Assembly: GCF_023715725.1 (NCBI RefSeq)
Contig: NZ_JAMBOT010000001.1
Span: 1,054,001-1,118,000, forward strand
Direction: 5' to 3'
DNA length: 64,000 nucleotides
Source of the DNA: Paenibacillus pasadenensis
GTDB taxonomy: Bacteria; Bacillota; Bacilli; Paenibacillales; Paenibacillaceae
A program made the position numbers and the translations under genes. Below are positions 46,727-55,506 of this stretch, one piece after another (the stretch's first letter is position 1; every line of letters starts with the position of its first letter). Under the pieces are notes generated by a model, which worked only from the letters and a program-made list of their open reading frames with translations, did not search any database and was not told the origin of the DNA.

Positions 46727-47689
46727 TCAGCCCCCGATGTCCGCTAAAATGCGGTCCGCTCCTTGATCGCGAAGCGCTTCCGCCACTTCCAGACCAAGCT
46801 GCTCCGGATTTCGTCCGCTGCGAATTTCTTTTAGAATAGTCGATCCATCCGGGGTTCCTACCATTCCCGTCAGCATAAACAGAGGACCTTGCTCGTCCCG
46901 TTCGGTAATAACGGCAAACGCGCCGATTGGAATCTGGCAGCCGCCATTAAGAGCCCCGAGAAACGTCCGCTCCGCCCTTACGGTCTGCTCCGTGTCCGCG
47001 TCATTCAGAAGAGCAAGCAGCTCACAAACCTCGGCGTCGTTGCCGCGGCATTCAATGCCGAGCGCACCTTGTCCAACTGCAGGCAAGCAAATGTCCACGC
47101 CGATTGGCGCGCTCATGCGGTCTTCCCAGCCCATCCGCTGTAAACCGGCAGCAGCCAGTACGATGGCATCAAGCCCTTCCGTCTCCAGCTTGCGAATGCG
47201 GGAATCAATGTTGCCGCGAATAGAGCGAATGTCCAGATCCGGCCGAAAAGCTTTCAGCTGGCTTGCGCGCCGCAGGCTGCTCGTGCCAACTGCCGCACCG
47301 CGCGGCAGCTCCTCAATACCGCCTCCGCTGCGCGTAATGAGGCAGTCCCTTGGATCAACCCGCTTCGGCACCGCGCCGTTAATCAAGCCCTCGGGGAGCT
47401 CGGACGGCATGTCCTTCATACTGTGCACGGCCAGATCGATTTCCCCGTCAAGCAAAGCCTGTTCAATTTCTTTAACGAACAGCCCTTTGCCTCCTACCTT
47501 GGACAAGGTGACGTCGAGAATCCGGTCGCCCTTTGTCACAATTTTGCGGATTTCGAATTGATAATTCAGCCCGTGTTTTTCGCTGAGCTGCTTAAGCGCA
47601 TCTATGACCTGGCCCGTCTGGGTTAACGCCAGCGCGCTTTGCCGCGTACCGACGACAATGGTGCGGTATTCCGCAGATTCATGCAACAT
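46727..47689 (-). CDS. hemC: Hydroxymethylbilane synthase (porphobilinogen deaminase)
   Basis: Polymerises four porphobilinogens. 320 residues. VVGTRQSALALTQTGQVID, AVHSMKDMPSELPEG, GTSSLRRASQLKAFRPDLDI and the cofactor Cys in LNGGCQIPIGAFAV are all present. Confidence 0.98.
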   Translation of the reverse strand: MLHESAEYRTIVVGTRQSALALTQTGQVIDALKQLSEKHGLNYQFEIRKIVTKGDRILDVTLSKVGGKGLFVKEIEQALLDGEIDLAVHSMKDMPSELPEGLINGAVPKRVDPRDCLITRSGGGIEELPRGAAVGTSSLRRASQLKAFRPDLDIRSIRGNIDSRIRKLETEGLDAIVLAAAGLQRMGWEDRMSAPIGVDICLPAVGQGALGIECRGNDAEVCELLALLNDADTEQTVRAERTFLGALNGGCQIPIGAFAVITERDEQGPLFMLTGMVGTPDGSTILKEIRSGRNPEQLGLEVAEALRDQGADRILADIGG

Positions 47690-47811
47690 GCTGCTGACCC
47701 TCCTGTATGAGAACTCTACTCTACCGATTTATTGCTCACAGACTTCTTAGAGGCTCGGTGAAAACGGGCCGCTCCGCCAATGATCAGCCCTCCGATTCGT
47801 GGTACAGCACT

Positions 47812-48432
47812 CTACTGACGCTTATCTTCGGCGTCCCGACTCCTGCCGTCCGCGGCCCAATCCGCTAGCCGCCTTGCTTCCGCTCGAAGCCGCTCCCGGC
47901 GTTCGGCAGCAGGCATTCCCTCATCGTGCAGCCTGCGGCGCAGCTCTCCCATTCGCTTCACTGCTTCTTCATAACGCGAATGCCCGTAAAGAAGCTCCAG
48001 CTCCTCGCGCACAACAGCAGCCAGCGCTGGAGCCTCTCCTCCCGTATGTGCCGTAAGCAGCAAACCGCCGCTTCGCACCGCCGCAGAGGAGGTGAAGCTT
48101 CCCTGCTGACCGCTAGATGCATCGCTGAACAGCGACCCTGCCGCTTCGGCCTGGAAACCGACCATCCGGTTCACGCTGTCCTTATCGGTTGCGGCAATAA
48201 CGAGAAACCGGCCTTCGGCGTCCCCGTCTTCATAGTCTCGGTGCAGGAGCGACAGCCTTCCTTCCGCCCCAAGTGTTAACAGCGCCGTCGTGAATGTTGG
48301 ACTGACCGCCGTAAGCCTGTCCGCTCCGCCCTCCAGCAGTGCAAGCGCCTTGCGTTCAGCGACCCCGCCTCCCCCGACAATGAGGCAATCTCTGCCCTGC
48401 AGCCTAAGCACGACAGGATAACCTTCCATCAT
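47812..48432 (-). CDS. Met8-like precorrin-2 dehydrogenase / sirohydrochlorin ferrochelatase
   Basis: Completes siroheme from the precorrin-2 made by CobA. About 206 residues from ATG 48432, six bases after AGGAGG. N-terminal Rossmann segment CLIVGGGGVAERKALALLEG, then SLLHRDYEDGD and VIAATDKDSVNRM, and a helical C-terminal part (VREELELLYGHSRYEEAVKR). The C-terminal chelatase region is short, so it may do only the dehydrogenase step. Sits inside the hem operon between hemX and hemC. Confidence 0.88.
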   Translation of the reverse strand: MMEGYPVVLRLQGRDCLIVGGGGVAERKALALLEGGADRLTAVSPTFTTALLTLGAEGRLSLLHRDYEDGDAEGRFLVIAATDKDSVNRMVGFQAEAAGSLFSDASSGQQGSFTSSAAVRSGGLLLTAHTGGEAPALAAVVREELELLYGHSRYEEAVKRMGELRRRLHDEGMPAAERRERLRAEARRLADWAADGRSRDAEDKRQ

Positions 48433-48458
48433 GAAGCGCCTCCTCATTAAGAATGGGG

Positions 48459-49280
48459 TCAGGACCAGCGGTGAAAATCCGATATCGGATTAATCATCGT
48501 ATTCAGCACAAGCAGAGCAAAACAGATCAGATTCCAGCGTGCAGCTTCCATGCCGGGTTTATGCTGAACCGCTCTTTTAAACAGATAAAAACCGTAAAAG
48601 ATCAGCGCCACAAAGGAGGTAATGACTTTCCAGTCAAACAGATAATTCAGCCTGTCCTCCACAATGACCGAAGAAACGGCTACCGACAACGAAAGCGCCA
48701 GCAAAGGCACGCCGATTAGCACCAGCCTGTACGAGAAACGGTCAAGCTGGTCAAGACTGGGCAGCCTTGCCAGGGAGCGGCTCCATTTGCGCGATTTCAG
48801 CCTTCCATGCAGGAACAGGTACATGCCTGAGAACACGGCGGCAATCGCCAGAGCGGCGAAGGAACAGAGCACAAGGCTGATATGTAAAATGAGCAGCTCC
48901 TGCGCCAGCTTCCACGGCTCAAGCGGAATTTCGGAATTCTGATTGCTGAACAAATTCAGCGCCAAAACGCTGAAGCCAATCAAATTAACGAGAAAAACGA
49001 TGAATTCAATCCGGAAAAACCGGCTTATCACAAGAGATGCGGTAAGCAGCAGCCAGGAGACGCCCAGCCAATATTCAAACCGCGAGAACAACGTCATGTC
49101 CATATGCTCCCAAATCCGCTCAAGCACAAACGCAGTTTGCAGTACCCATACGAACACAAGCAGCCCTGCGCCCATCCGCTTCGCTCTCCGGTTCGCATCG
49201 ACGAAGTCCGAGAAGTAAAACAGAAGGCTCAGGGCGTATATATACAAAATCGTATCATATAACCAGTATGTGGTGGCCAT
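48459..49280 (-). CDS. hemX: HemX-like cytochrome-assembly (CcsA-type) membrane protein
   Basis: 273 residues with about eight membrane helices. In B. subtilis HemX lowers the amount of HemA, glutamyl-tRNA reductase, the first committed enzyme, and belongs to the CcsA family of heme-handling proteins. Segments ILHISLVLCSFAALAIAAVF and LDQLDRFSYRLVLIGVPLL match. The position right after hemA supports the name. Confidence 0.92.
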   Translation of the reverse strand: MATTYWLYDTILYIYALSLLFYFSDFVDANRRAKRMGAGLLVFVWVLQTAFVLERIWEHMDMTLFSRFEYWLGVSWLLLTASLVISRFFRIEFIVFLVNLIGFSVLALNLFSNQNSEIPLEPWKLAQELLILHISLVLCSFAALAIAAVFSGMYLFLHGRLKSRKWSRSLARLPSLDQLDRFSYRLVLIGVPLLALSLSVAVSSVIVEDRLNYLFDWKVITSFVALIFYGFYLFKRAVQHKPGMEAARWNLICFALLVLNTMINPISDFHRWS

Positions 49281-49337
49281 TGCGCCCTCCTGTCCTAATA
49301 AAGATGCAGGGCTAGACCGCGGTGCGGCCGGCGAAGC

Positions 49338-50690
49338 TTAAGGCGTCACGACCGCGAGTGTGGATTTGACTCCGCCCGTGCGGGCGGCGGAGGGGTCGCC
49401 TTTTGCAGCTTCCGGCTCCGATGCAGGCTCCTCCAGGGCAAACAGCTTGGCGAACAGCTCCATGGCCTCGTCCGCCTTTCTCTCGCCCGCCAGCTCTTTA
49501 ATTCCGTGAATCGGATCTTGAACCATCTGATTCAGCATGCTTTTGGTCAGCTTCTGAATGACCTTGAGCTCCCGATCATCCAGTCCGGGGAGCTTTTTGG
49601 AAAGGCTGTCCATCGTCTGGCGATGAATGTCATCCGCTTTTTCCTGAAGGGAACGAATGAGCGGAACGACCCCAAGCGTGCGGTACCATTGATGGAACTC
49701 GTCCAGCGTGGAAGCGATCATCAATTCGATTTTTTCGGCTTCCTGACGGCGGTGCTCCAGATTCGTTTCCACAATGCCCTCCAGATCGTCAATATCATAA
49801 AGGAATACGTTATCGACCGAAGCAATGCCCGGGTCCAAATCGCGCGGCACAGCGATATCGATCATAAACATCGGACGCGAACGCCGGCGCTGCATAGCCG
49901 CTGCAACCTGTTCACGGCGAAGCACGTAACCGGAAGCGCCAGTAGAGCTGATAATAATATCCGCTTCATGAAGCCTCCGCTGCGCCTCTTCCATCGAACA
50001 CGGAATGCCGTTAAATTTCTCTGCCAGCTCTGCCGCCCGGTCAAAGGTACGGTTGACGACAAACACACGATCCGCTCCGTTGGAGTAGAGATGTTTGGCC
50101 GTAAGCTCGCTCATTTTGCCCGCGCCGATAATCATGACCGTTTTGCGGTTGAACTGGCCGAAAATACGCTTGCCGAGTTCAACGGCCGCATAACTGACCG
50201 ACACAGCCGACTCGCCGATCGACGTCTCGGAATGAGCGTTTTTCGCCAGCGTAACCGCCTGTTTGAACAGCATATTAAAAATCGTGCCGGTCGCCCGCTT
50301 TTGCTGGGAAAGCAGCCACGCATTGCGCACCTGCCCCAGAATTTGCGTTTCGCCGATGACCATGGAATCCAGACCGCTCGTAACACGGAATAAGTGCTCG
50401 ATCGCCCGGTCATCCTCGTACATATATAAATGATTGGTGAAGTCCTGACGCGGCAGGCGAAACCACTGCTCCATGAAGGAGCGGATATGGTGCGCGCAGA
50501 GCTGATGGCGATCCACGATCGCATACAGCTCCGTCCGGTTACAGGTCGCGACGATGACACATTCAAGAATGCTAGGGGTCGCTTTCAGCGCCTCGACGGC
50601 GCGCGGAAGCTCCTTGTCCGAAATCGCGAATTGCTCGCGCACCTCAACCGGAGCTGTCCGGTAATTAAGACCGACCACAACAATGTGCAT
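49338..50690 (-). CDS. hemA: Glutamyl-tRNA reductase
   Basis: Reduces glutamyl-tRNA to glutamate-1-semialdehyde, the committed step of tetrapyrrole synthesis. 450 residues. VVGLNYRTAPVEVREQFAI, VATCNRTELYA with the catalytic Cys, ETQILGQVRNAW and the NADPH-binding VMIIGAGKMSELTAKHL are clear; the C-terminal helical dimerisation domain is complete. First gene of hemA-hemX-met8-hemC-cobA/hemD. Confidence 0.98.
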   Translation of the reverse strand: MHIVVVGLNYRTAPVEVREQFAISDKELPRAVEALKATPSILECVIVATCNRTELYAIVDRHQLCAHHIRSFMEQWFRLPRQDFTNHLYMYEDDRAIEHLFRVTSGLDSMVIGETQILGQVRNAWLLSQQKRATGTIFNMLFKQAVTLAKNAHSETSIGESAVSVSYAAVELGKRIFGQFNRKTVMIIGAGKMSELTAKHLYSNGADRVFVVNRTFDRAAELAEKFNGIPCSMEEAQRRLHEADIIISSTGASGYVLRREQVAAAMQRRRSRPMFMIDIAVPRDLDPGIASVDNVFLYDIDDLEGIVETNLEHRRQEAEKIELMIASTLDEFHQWYRTLGVVPLIRSLQEKADDIHRQTMDSLSKKLPGLDDRELKVIQKLTKSMLNQMVQDPIHGIKELAGERKADEAMELFAKLFALEEPASEPEAAKGDPSAARTGGVKSTLAVVTP

Positions 50691-50726
50691 GTGACATCAC
50701 CGCCTTCCCATAAAGGTTCGTTCACT

Positions 50727-50732
50727 AGTATA
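50727..50732 (-). promoter_or_regulatory. Likely -10 of the hemA operon
   Basis: TATACT 37 bases before the hemA ATG, with a TGTCAA-like -35 at an over-long spacing. The 246-base gap to the speD terminator holds no ORF I would call. Confidence 0.4.
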
Positions 50733-50931
50733 GCATAGTTCGACAAGCACATTTGACACGATTTATGACGGAATTTTGAAGGCCGCCCTCATCCGGACAG
50801 CACTCTGTTACGATTCCACCATTAGTGTTGACCCGTTGCTGGCTTTCTATTCCACGGTTGGAATAGGACAGCATTTATCCCATATTCGACACCGGTCAAC
50901 CTGCTTCGCCACAAGCGCTTGCGGTTCGTTC

Positions 50932-50966
50932 AAAAAAAATAACCATGGGAGACCCCATGGTTATTT
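50932..50966 (-). terminator. Intrinsic terminator of speD
   Basis: Perfect 13-base stem (50937-50949 with 50954-50966) followed by eight T on the minus strand. Confidence 0.93.
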
Positions 50967-50984
50967 GTACAGAGTTCCGGTCTA

Positions 50985-51383
50985 TTAAACCAGTTCGGTT
51001 GCTTTCATTTCCGGCTCTACGACTTGAAGCTCGCCCATTCCGCGGATCAGCTTCTTGGCGTGAGTTGTTTTAGGCTTCAGAACAGCCAGCATATAATCGA
51101 TCGCAAGCTGCGGATCCACCGTCTCGCCGCAGGTGTAACAATCAAGCGCGGCAAAGCCTTTTTCTGGATACGTGTGAATCGAGAGATGGCTCTCTGATAA
51201 GAGTACCAGTACCGTTGCGCCTTGAGGTTCAAATTGCTGAGCTTGAACCGAGAGCACAGATGCGCCGCATGCTTCCGCCGCCTCTACCATGTGGGCTTGC
51301 AGAAACTCTGCCTTGTTAATGAGTTCAAAATCTACTCCCCAAGCATCAACCGCAACATGTCTTCCGAAAGTTGAGTATTCCAT
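50985..51383 (-). CDS. speD: S-adenosylmethionine decarboxylase proenzyme
   Basis: Supplies decarboxylated SAM for spermidine synthesis. 132 residues from ATG 51383 (MEYSTFGRHVAVDAWG), nine bases after AAGGGGG. The self-cleavage site is the second Ser of SESHLSIHTYPE, which becomes the pyruvoyl cofactor, and CYTCG follows, as in the bacterial class. An in-frame ATG at 51428 would add MKFLIILFLGRGNRK and overlaps the leader-ORF stop. Confidence 0.96.
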   Translation of the reverse strand: MEYSTFGRHVAVDAWGVDFELINKAEFLQAHMVEAAEACGASVLSVQAQQFEPQGATVLVLLSESHLSIHTYPEKGFAALDCYTCGETVDPQLAIDYMLAVLKPKTTHAKKLIRGMGELQVVEPEMKATELV

Positions 51384-51424
51384 CTTCCGGTTCCCCCTTC
51401 CTAGGAATAAAATGATTAAAAATT

Positions 51425-51481
51425 TCATCCGCTAGGACCTACGTCATTCACTTCCCGAGGGATAACTCTCTCTCGCAACAT
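51425..51481 (-). CDS. Short leader ORF before speD
   Basis: An 18-codon frame (MLRERVIPREVNDVGPSG) with AGGA seven bases before its ATG ends in TGA that overlaps the ATG at 51428 (ATGA). That ATG is in frame with speD. It may couple or attenuate speD translation; it could also be chance. ATG 51487 would add two codons. Confidence 0.45.
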   Translation of the reverse strand: MLRERVIPREVNDVGPSG

Positions 51482-51535
51482 ATCCATGTCCTGAGTGAAT
51501 CCTGGTTCCTATATTGGGTTTTTTCAACGAAATTA

Positions 51536-51564
51536 AAAATAACATCTATCCCATTGAATTGCAA
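51536..51564 (-). promoter_or_regulatory. Predicted sigma-A promoter of speD
   Basis: -35 TTGCAA (51559-51564) and -10 TATTTT (51536-51541), 17 bases apart, giving a leader of about 145 bases. Confidence 0.6.
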
Positions 51565-51621
51565 CCTTTTTTTCGGTAAAGGATTGATTGAGCGCACCCG
51601 TTTTTCTTATGAGCATTAAAA

Positions 51622-51652
51622 TGAAAAGGACCGCCTTCTGAAAAGGCGGTCC
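51622..51652 (-). terminator. Intrinsic terminator of the unknown gene at 51.7-52.3 kb
   Basis: Hairpin GGACCGCCTT/AAGGCGGTCC (51628-51637 with 51643-51652) with TTTTC on the minus strand. Confidence 0.88.
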
Positions 51653-51685
51653 AAAGCGGGTCTAGATGTTTCGAAATCCGAAAAA

Positions 51686-52276
51686 CTAAGCCTCTAAAGC
51701 AAACAGCCGGCTGGACATCTCGGACAACTGCAAATCAATCTTTTGTTTGTCCTCATCTGTACCCGCAGCAATCCGCTGATCAAGCAGCCGGTTAACCGCC
51801 CGCTTCAGCCAGTCAATCTCGTTCTCGACCGTATTCATGCGGAACGTGCGCTCCATCTCGCCCAGCGTATCCTTGAACTGGTACACGACACGGGAGCCCG
51901 CATCATTCTGTTCCGTAATGCGCTGAACCGCACCGGCCTGATAATGGTAAGTCATCGTATAATGGCTGTAAATCCGATTGACGACCGCGTCGCCCTTGAA
52001 TGCCGACACAACCTTGCGCATAACATTGGTCAGCGCTGGCTGCGTAATCCGGCAGGACCACTCGCAAATAAACTGGCCGTCTTCCTGCTGAAAAACAAAG
52101 CGGACCTTTTCCCTCCCTGCGTTGTCTTCGAGAACCGCCTCTTGGCTGCCGTTTTCAAGAACCATGACGCTAAAGCGCACTTGCTGCTCCTTGATAAAAC
52201 GGAAAAAACGGGTCATCTCATCACGGGTCAGTTGCAGTTTGGCATGAACATATTCGGTGGCTATCCGCTGAGCCAT
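51686..52276 (-). CDS. Conserved-looking protein of unknown function
   Basis: I do not recognise a family. 196 residues, ATG 52276 after GAGGAG. No signal peptide or membrane helix. Residues ~10-30 are helical and aromatic (LTRDEMTRFFRFIKEQQVRF); the middle is beta-rich with REKVRFVFQQEDGQFICEWS; a central part reads RIYSHYTMTYHYQAGAVQRI; the end is a charged helix (VENEIDWLKRAVNRLLDQRI). It sits between engB and speD, with a 183-base upstream gap and its own terminator. The compact fold suggests a small soluble protein. Confidence 0.75.
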   Translation of the reverse strand: MAQRIATEYVHAKLQLTRDEMTRFFRFIKEQQVRFSVMVLENGSQEAVLEDNAGREKVRFVFQQEDGQFICEWSCRITQPALTNVMRKVVSAFKGDAVVNRIYSHYTMTYHYQAGAVQRITEQNDAGSRVVYQFKDTLGEMERTFRMNTVENEIDWLKRAVNRLLDQRIAAGTDEDKQKIDLQLSEMSSRLFALEA

Positions 52277-52460
52277 ATGAATCTCCTCAATTCTTTGTTT
52301 TGAAAAAGGGACGCTGCAGCTTGCAGGCTAAAATTTACTTTCTTACTACCATTATACGTGATTTAGCGCGCCGTTTCCTGCCAGCCGCCTCTGATAATCA
52401 GCCGAATTTTAGAATTATCCGCTGCCAGCCGCGATTGGACCGAATCAGAATACAGTTTCC

Positions 52461-53081
52461 TTACGATTCCGTCATTCCTTGCTGCTCTTCGCTCGCAAAT
52501 CCGGCCGAATCCTTAATTACATCCCATAGTTCTTCTCTTCCCATACCCGTTTCGGAGGAGAATAAAACGAGACGGTCGCGGGCATCTGCGCCAAGCGTCG
52601 TTTTAACGGCTTTTTTGTGCTTCTCCCATTGGCTTTTCGGAATTTTGTCCGCTTTTGTGCACACAATGCACATCGGAATCCCATAATGCTTAAGCCAGTT
52701 GAACATCAGCACATCGTCCTTGGACGGATCATGCCTAATATCGATGACATGCAGAACCAGCTTCAGCTCTTCCCGGTTTTGCAAATAACGTTCGATCATT
52801 TTCCCCCACGCTTCGCGCTCCGTTTTGGACACTTTGGCATAACCGTATCCCGGAAAATCGACGAAATACACCGCTTCATTCACGCGGTAATAGTTGAGCT
52901 GCTGGGTTTTTCCCGGCTGGGAGCTTGTCCTCGCCAAATTTTTGCGGAGAATCAGCTTATTGATGAGCGAGGACTTGCCAACGTTGGAACGCCCTGCCAG
53001 AGCAATCTCCGGCAAGGCGTCACTAGGATATTGATGCGGTTGAACCGCACTGATAATAAATTCGGCATTCGTTATTTTCAT
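52461..53081 (-). CDS. engB: Ribosome biogenesis GTPase YsxC/EngB
   Basis: GTPase needed for 50S subunit maturation. 206 residues. G1 [15 protein letters not shown]3 [17 protein letters not shown]4 CTKADKIPK. Its ATG overlaps the lonA stop (ATGA), reproducing the lonA-ysxC pair of B. subtilis. Confidence 0.97.
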   Translation of the reverse strand: MKITNAEFIISAVQPHQYPSDALPEIALAGRSNVGKSSLINKLILRKNLARTSSQPGKTQQLNYYRVNEAVYFVDFPGYGYAKVSKTEREAWGKMIERYLQNREELKLVLHVIDIRHDPSKDDVLMFNWLKHYGIPMCIVCTKADKIPKSQWEKHKKAVKTTLGADARDRLVLFSSETGMGREELWDVIKDSAGFASEEQQGMTES

Positions 53082-55468
53082 AAAATCGGCGTACCTGCTT
53101 TCTCTTCGTTCACATCGCCGCTTGCGTCTTCCGCCGGAGCGCCTTTCGGCAGCAGCGCGTGCTTCAGCACTTCATCCATATGAGCCACGGGCACAAATTC
53201 CATATCGCCCCGCACGCTGTCCGGAATATCGCGCAGATCCCGCTCATTATCGGCCGGAAGCAGCACCTTGCGTATGCCGGCGCGATGCGCGGCCAGCGAC
53301 TTTTCTTTCAGTCCGCCAATCGGCAGCACTCTGCCGCGCAGCGTAATCTCTCCCGTCATCGCAACGGTTTTGCTAACCTTGCGGCCCGTAAGAGCAGAAA
53401 TAAGCGCCGTTGCCATCGTAATGCCGGCAGATGGGCCGTCCTTAGGGATTGCTCCCTCCGGTATGTGGATGTGGATGTCATTTTTCTCGTGGAACTGCGG
53501 GTCAAGCTCCAGCTCCTCCGCCCGGGAGCGGGTGTAGCTGAACGCCGCCTGCGCAGACTCCTTCATCACGTCGCCAAGCTTGCCGGTAAGCGTCAGCTTG
53601 CCAGTGCCCGGAAGCACCGTCACCTCAATAACCAAGGTGTCTCCGCCGACCTCGGTCCAGGCCAGGCCCGTCACCGCGCCGATCTGATCTTCAGCCTCGG
53701 CAAGCCCGTAGCGGAACTTAGCCGGTCCCAGCCATTCCTTGAGCAGCGGCACATCGACGTTAAGCGATCCGCTGTCCGGCTCCGAAACAAACCGTTTGGC
53801 GGCTTTCCGGCAAATAGAAGCGACCTGCTGCTCCAGATTACGTACGCCGGACTCGCGGGTATACTCGCGAATCAGCGCCATCAGCGCCTCTGGCTCCAGC
53901 TCCAGCTGCTCCTCCTGCAGCCCGTGCTCCCGCTTCTGCTTTGGCAGCAGGTAGCGGCGGGCGATCTGCTGCTTTTCCAGCTCCGTATAACCCGGAATAT
54001 ACAGCACTTCCATCCGGTCCAGCAGCGGACGCGGAATGTTATGCAGCGCATTCGCCGTCGTTACGAACATAACGGAGCTCAGATCAAACGGCGTTTCAAT
54101 AAAATGGTCGCTGAACGTGCTGTTCTGCTCAGGATCCAATACCTCAAGCATGGCGGATGCGGGATCGCCCCGGAAATCCGATGCCATCTTGTCGATCTCA
54201 TCAAGCAAAAACACAGGGTTCATCGAACCGGCCGTTTTCATGCCCTGAATAATTCTTCCCGGCATAGCGCCGACATAGGTGCGGCGATGGCCGCGAATTT
54301 CCGCCTCGTCGCGCACGCCGCCAAGCGAGATCCTTACGAACTCGCGGCCCAGCGACTTCGCAATCGAACGAGCCAGCGACGTTTTGCCGACGCCAGGAGG
54401 GCCGACGAGACATAGAATCGGACCTTTCAGCTTGCGGACCAGCTGCTGGACAGCCAAATACTCCAGCACCCGTTCCTTTGGCTTCTCCAGTCCGTAATGA
54501 TCCTCTTCCAGCACTTCCTCGGCCTTTGCCAAGTCCAGATGATCTTCGGTCTTTTTGCTCCATGGAAGCGATAACAACCAATCGATATAATTGCGGATGA
54601 CGCCGCCCTCAGCGGAGGACGCCGGCATTTTTTCGAGACGGTCGATTTCCTTGACAACCTTCTCTTTTACTTTTTCGGGCAGCTCCGCACTTTCCATCTG
54701 AGCCCGCAGCTCTTCCACCTCGCCGGCGCGGCCTTCGCGGTCGCCAAGCTCCTTCTGGATCGCCTTCATCTGCTCGCGGAGGTAATACTCCTTCTGGGTT
54801 TTCTCCATCTGTTTTTTGACGCGCTGGCTGATTTTACGCTCCAGCTCCAGCACCTCGCGCTCGTTGCCGAGCAGATCCAGCAGCTTCTCGAGACGGGCTT
54901 TCACATCGACCGTCTCCAGAATCTCCTGTTTGTCCTTGATTTTGAGCGACAGATGGCTGGTAATCACATCGGCGAGCCGCCCTGGCTCGTCGATGTCGGA
55001 AACAGCGGCATGCGTCTCCGGGGTCACCTTTTTGGACAAGGTGATGTAATGCTCGAATTGACTCAATACCGTACGCATCAGCGCATCGATCTCGGGATCG
55101 GTGGATTCCTCCTCCGGAAGCTCGATGATTGAAACCTCATAAAATTCCTCTTCCGGTAAATAATCCTGAATCTCCGCCCGGGTTACGCCCTCGACGAGAA
55201 CGCGGATCGTACCGTTAGGCAGCTTGAGCATCTGCCGCACCTTGGCAATGGTGCCAATCCGGTAAATATCCTCCTCTGTCGGCTCTTCAATGTTGACCTC
55301 CGACTGGGAACACAGCAAAATCATATGATCATCGAGCATAGCCCGATCGAGCGCCTTGACGGACTTATCTCTTCCTACGTCGAGATGTAGCACCATGCTG
55401 GGGTAAACAAGAAGGCCCCGCAGAGGGAGCAGCGGCAGTCGACGGCCTCTTCCTTTGGAAGGTCCCAT
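53078..55468 (-). CDS. lon: ATP-dependent protease LonA
   Basis: Soluble AAA+ serine protease that degrades damaged and regulatory proteins. 796 residues from ATG 55468, seven bases after GGGAGG. N-terminal substrate domain [20 protein letters not shown], Walker [16 protein letters not shown], sensor and Walker [11 protein letters not shown], and catalytic Ser in [15 protein letters not shown] with the Lys of the dyad downstream. Lies 38 bases after lonB. Confidence 0.98.
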   Translation of the reverse strand: MGPSKGRGRRLPLLPLRGLLVYPSMVLHLDVGRDKSVKALDRAMLDDHMILLCSQSEVNIEEPTEEDIYRIGTIAKVRQMLKLPNGTIRVLVEGVTRAEIQDYLPEEEFYEVSIIELPEEESTDPEIDALMRTVLSQFEHYITLSKKVTPETHAAVSDIDEPGRLADVITSHLSLKIKDKQEILETVDVKARLEKLLDLLGNEREVLELERKISQRVKKQMEKTQKEYYLREQMKAIQKELGDREGRAGEVEELRAQMESAELPEKVKEKVVKEIDRLEKMPASSAEGGVIRNYIDWLLSLPWSKKTEDHLDLAKAEEVLEEDHYGLEKPKERVLEYLAVQQLVRKLKGPILCLVGPPGVGKTSLARSIAKSLGREFVRISLGGVRDEAEIRGHRRTYVGAMPGRIIQGMKTAGSMNPVFLLDEIDKMASDFRGDPASAMLEVLDPEQNSTFSDHFIETPFDLSSVMFVTTANALHNIPRPLLDRMEVLYIPGYTELEKQQIARRYLLPKQKREHGLQEEQLELEPEALMALIREYTRESGVRNLEQQVASICRKAAKRFVSEPDSGSLNVDVPLLKEWLGPAKFRYGLAEAEDQIGAVTGLAWTEVGGDTLVIEVTVLPGTGKLTLTGKLGDVMKESAQAAFSYTRSRAEELELDPQFHEKNDIHIHIPEGAIPKDGPSAGITMATALISALTGRKVSKTVAMTGEITLRGRVLPIGGLKEKSLAAHRAGIRKVLLPADNERDLRDIPDSVRGDMEFVPVAHMDEVLKHALLPKGAPAEDASGDVNEEKAGTPIL

Positions 55469-55506
55469 GCCAATTCCTCCCACCTTAAGATAGTCTTCCT
55501 ATTGTA

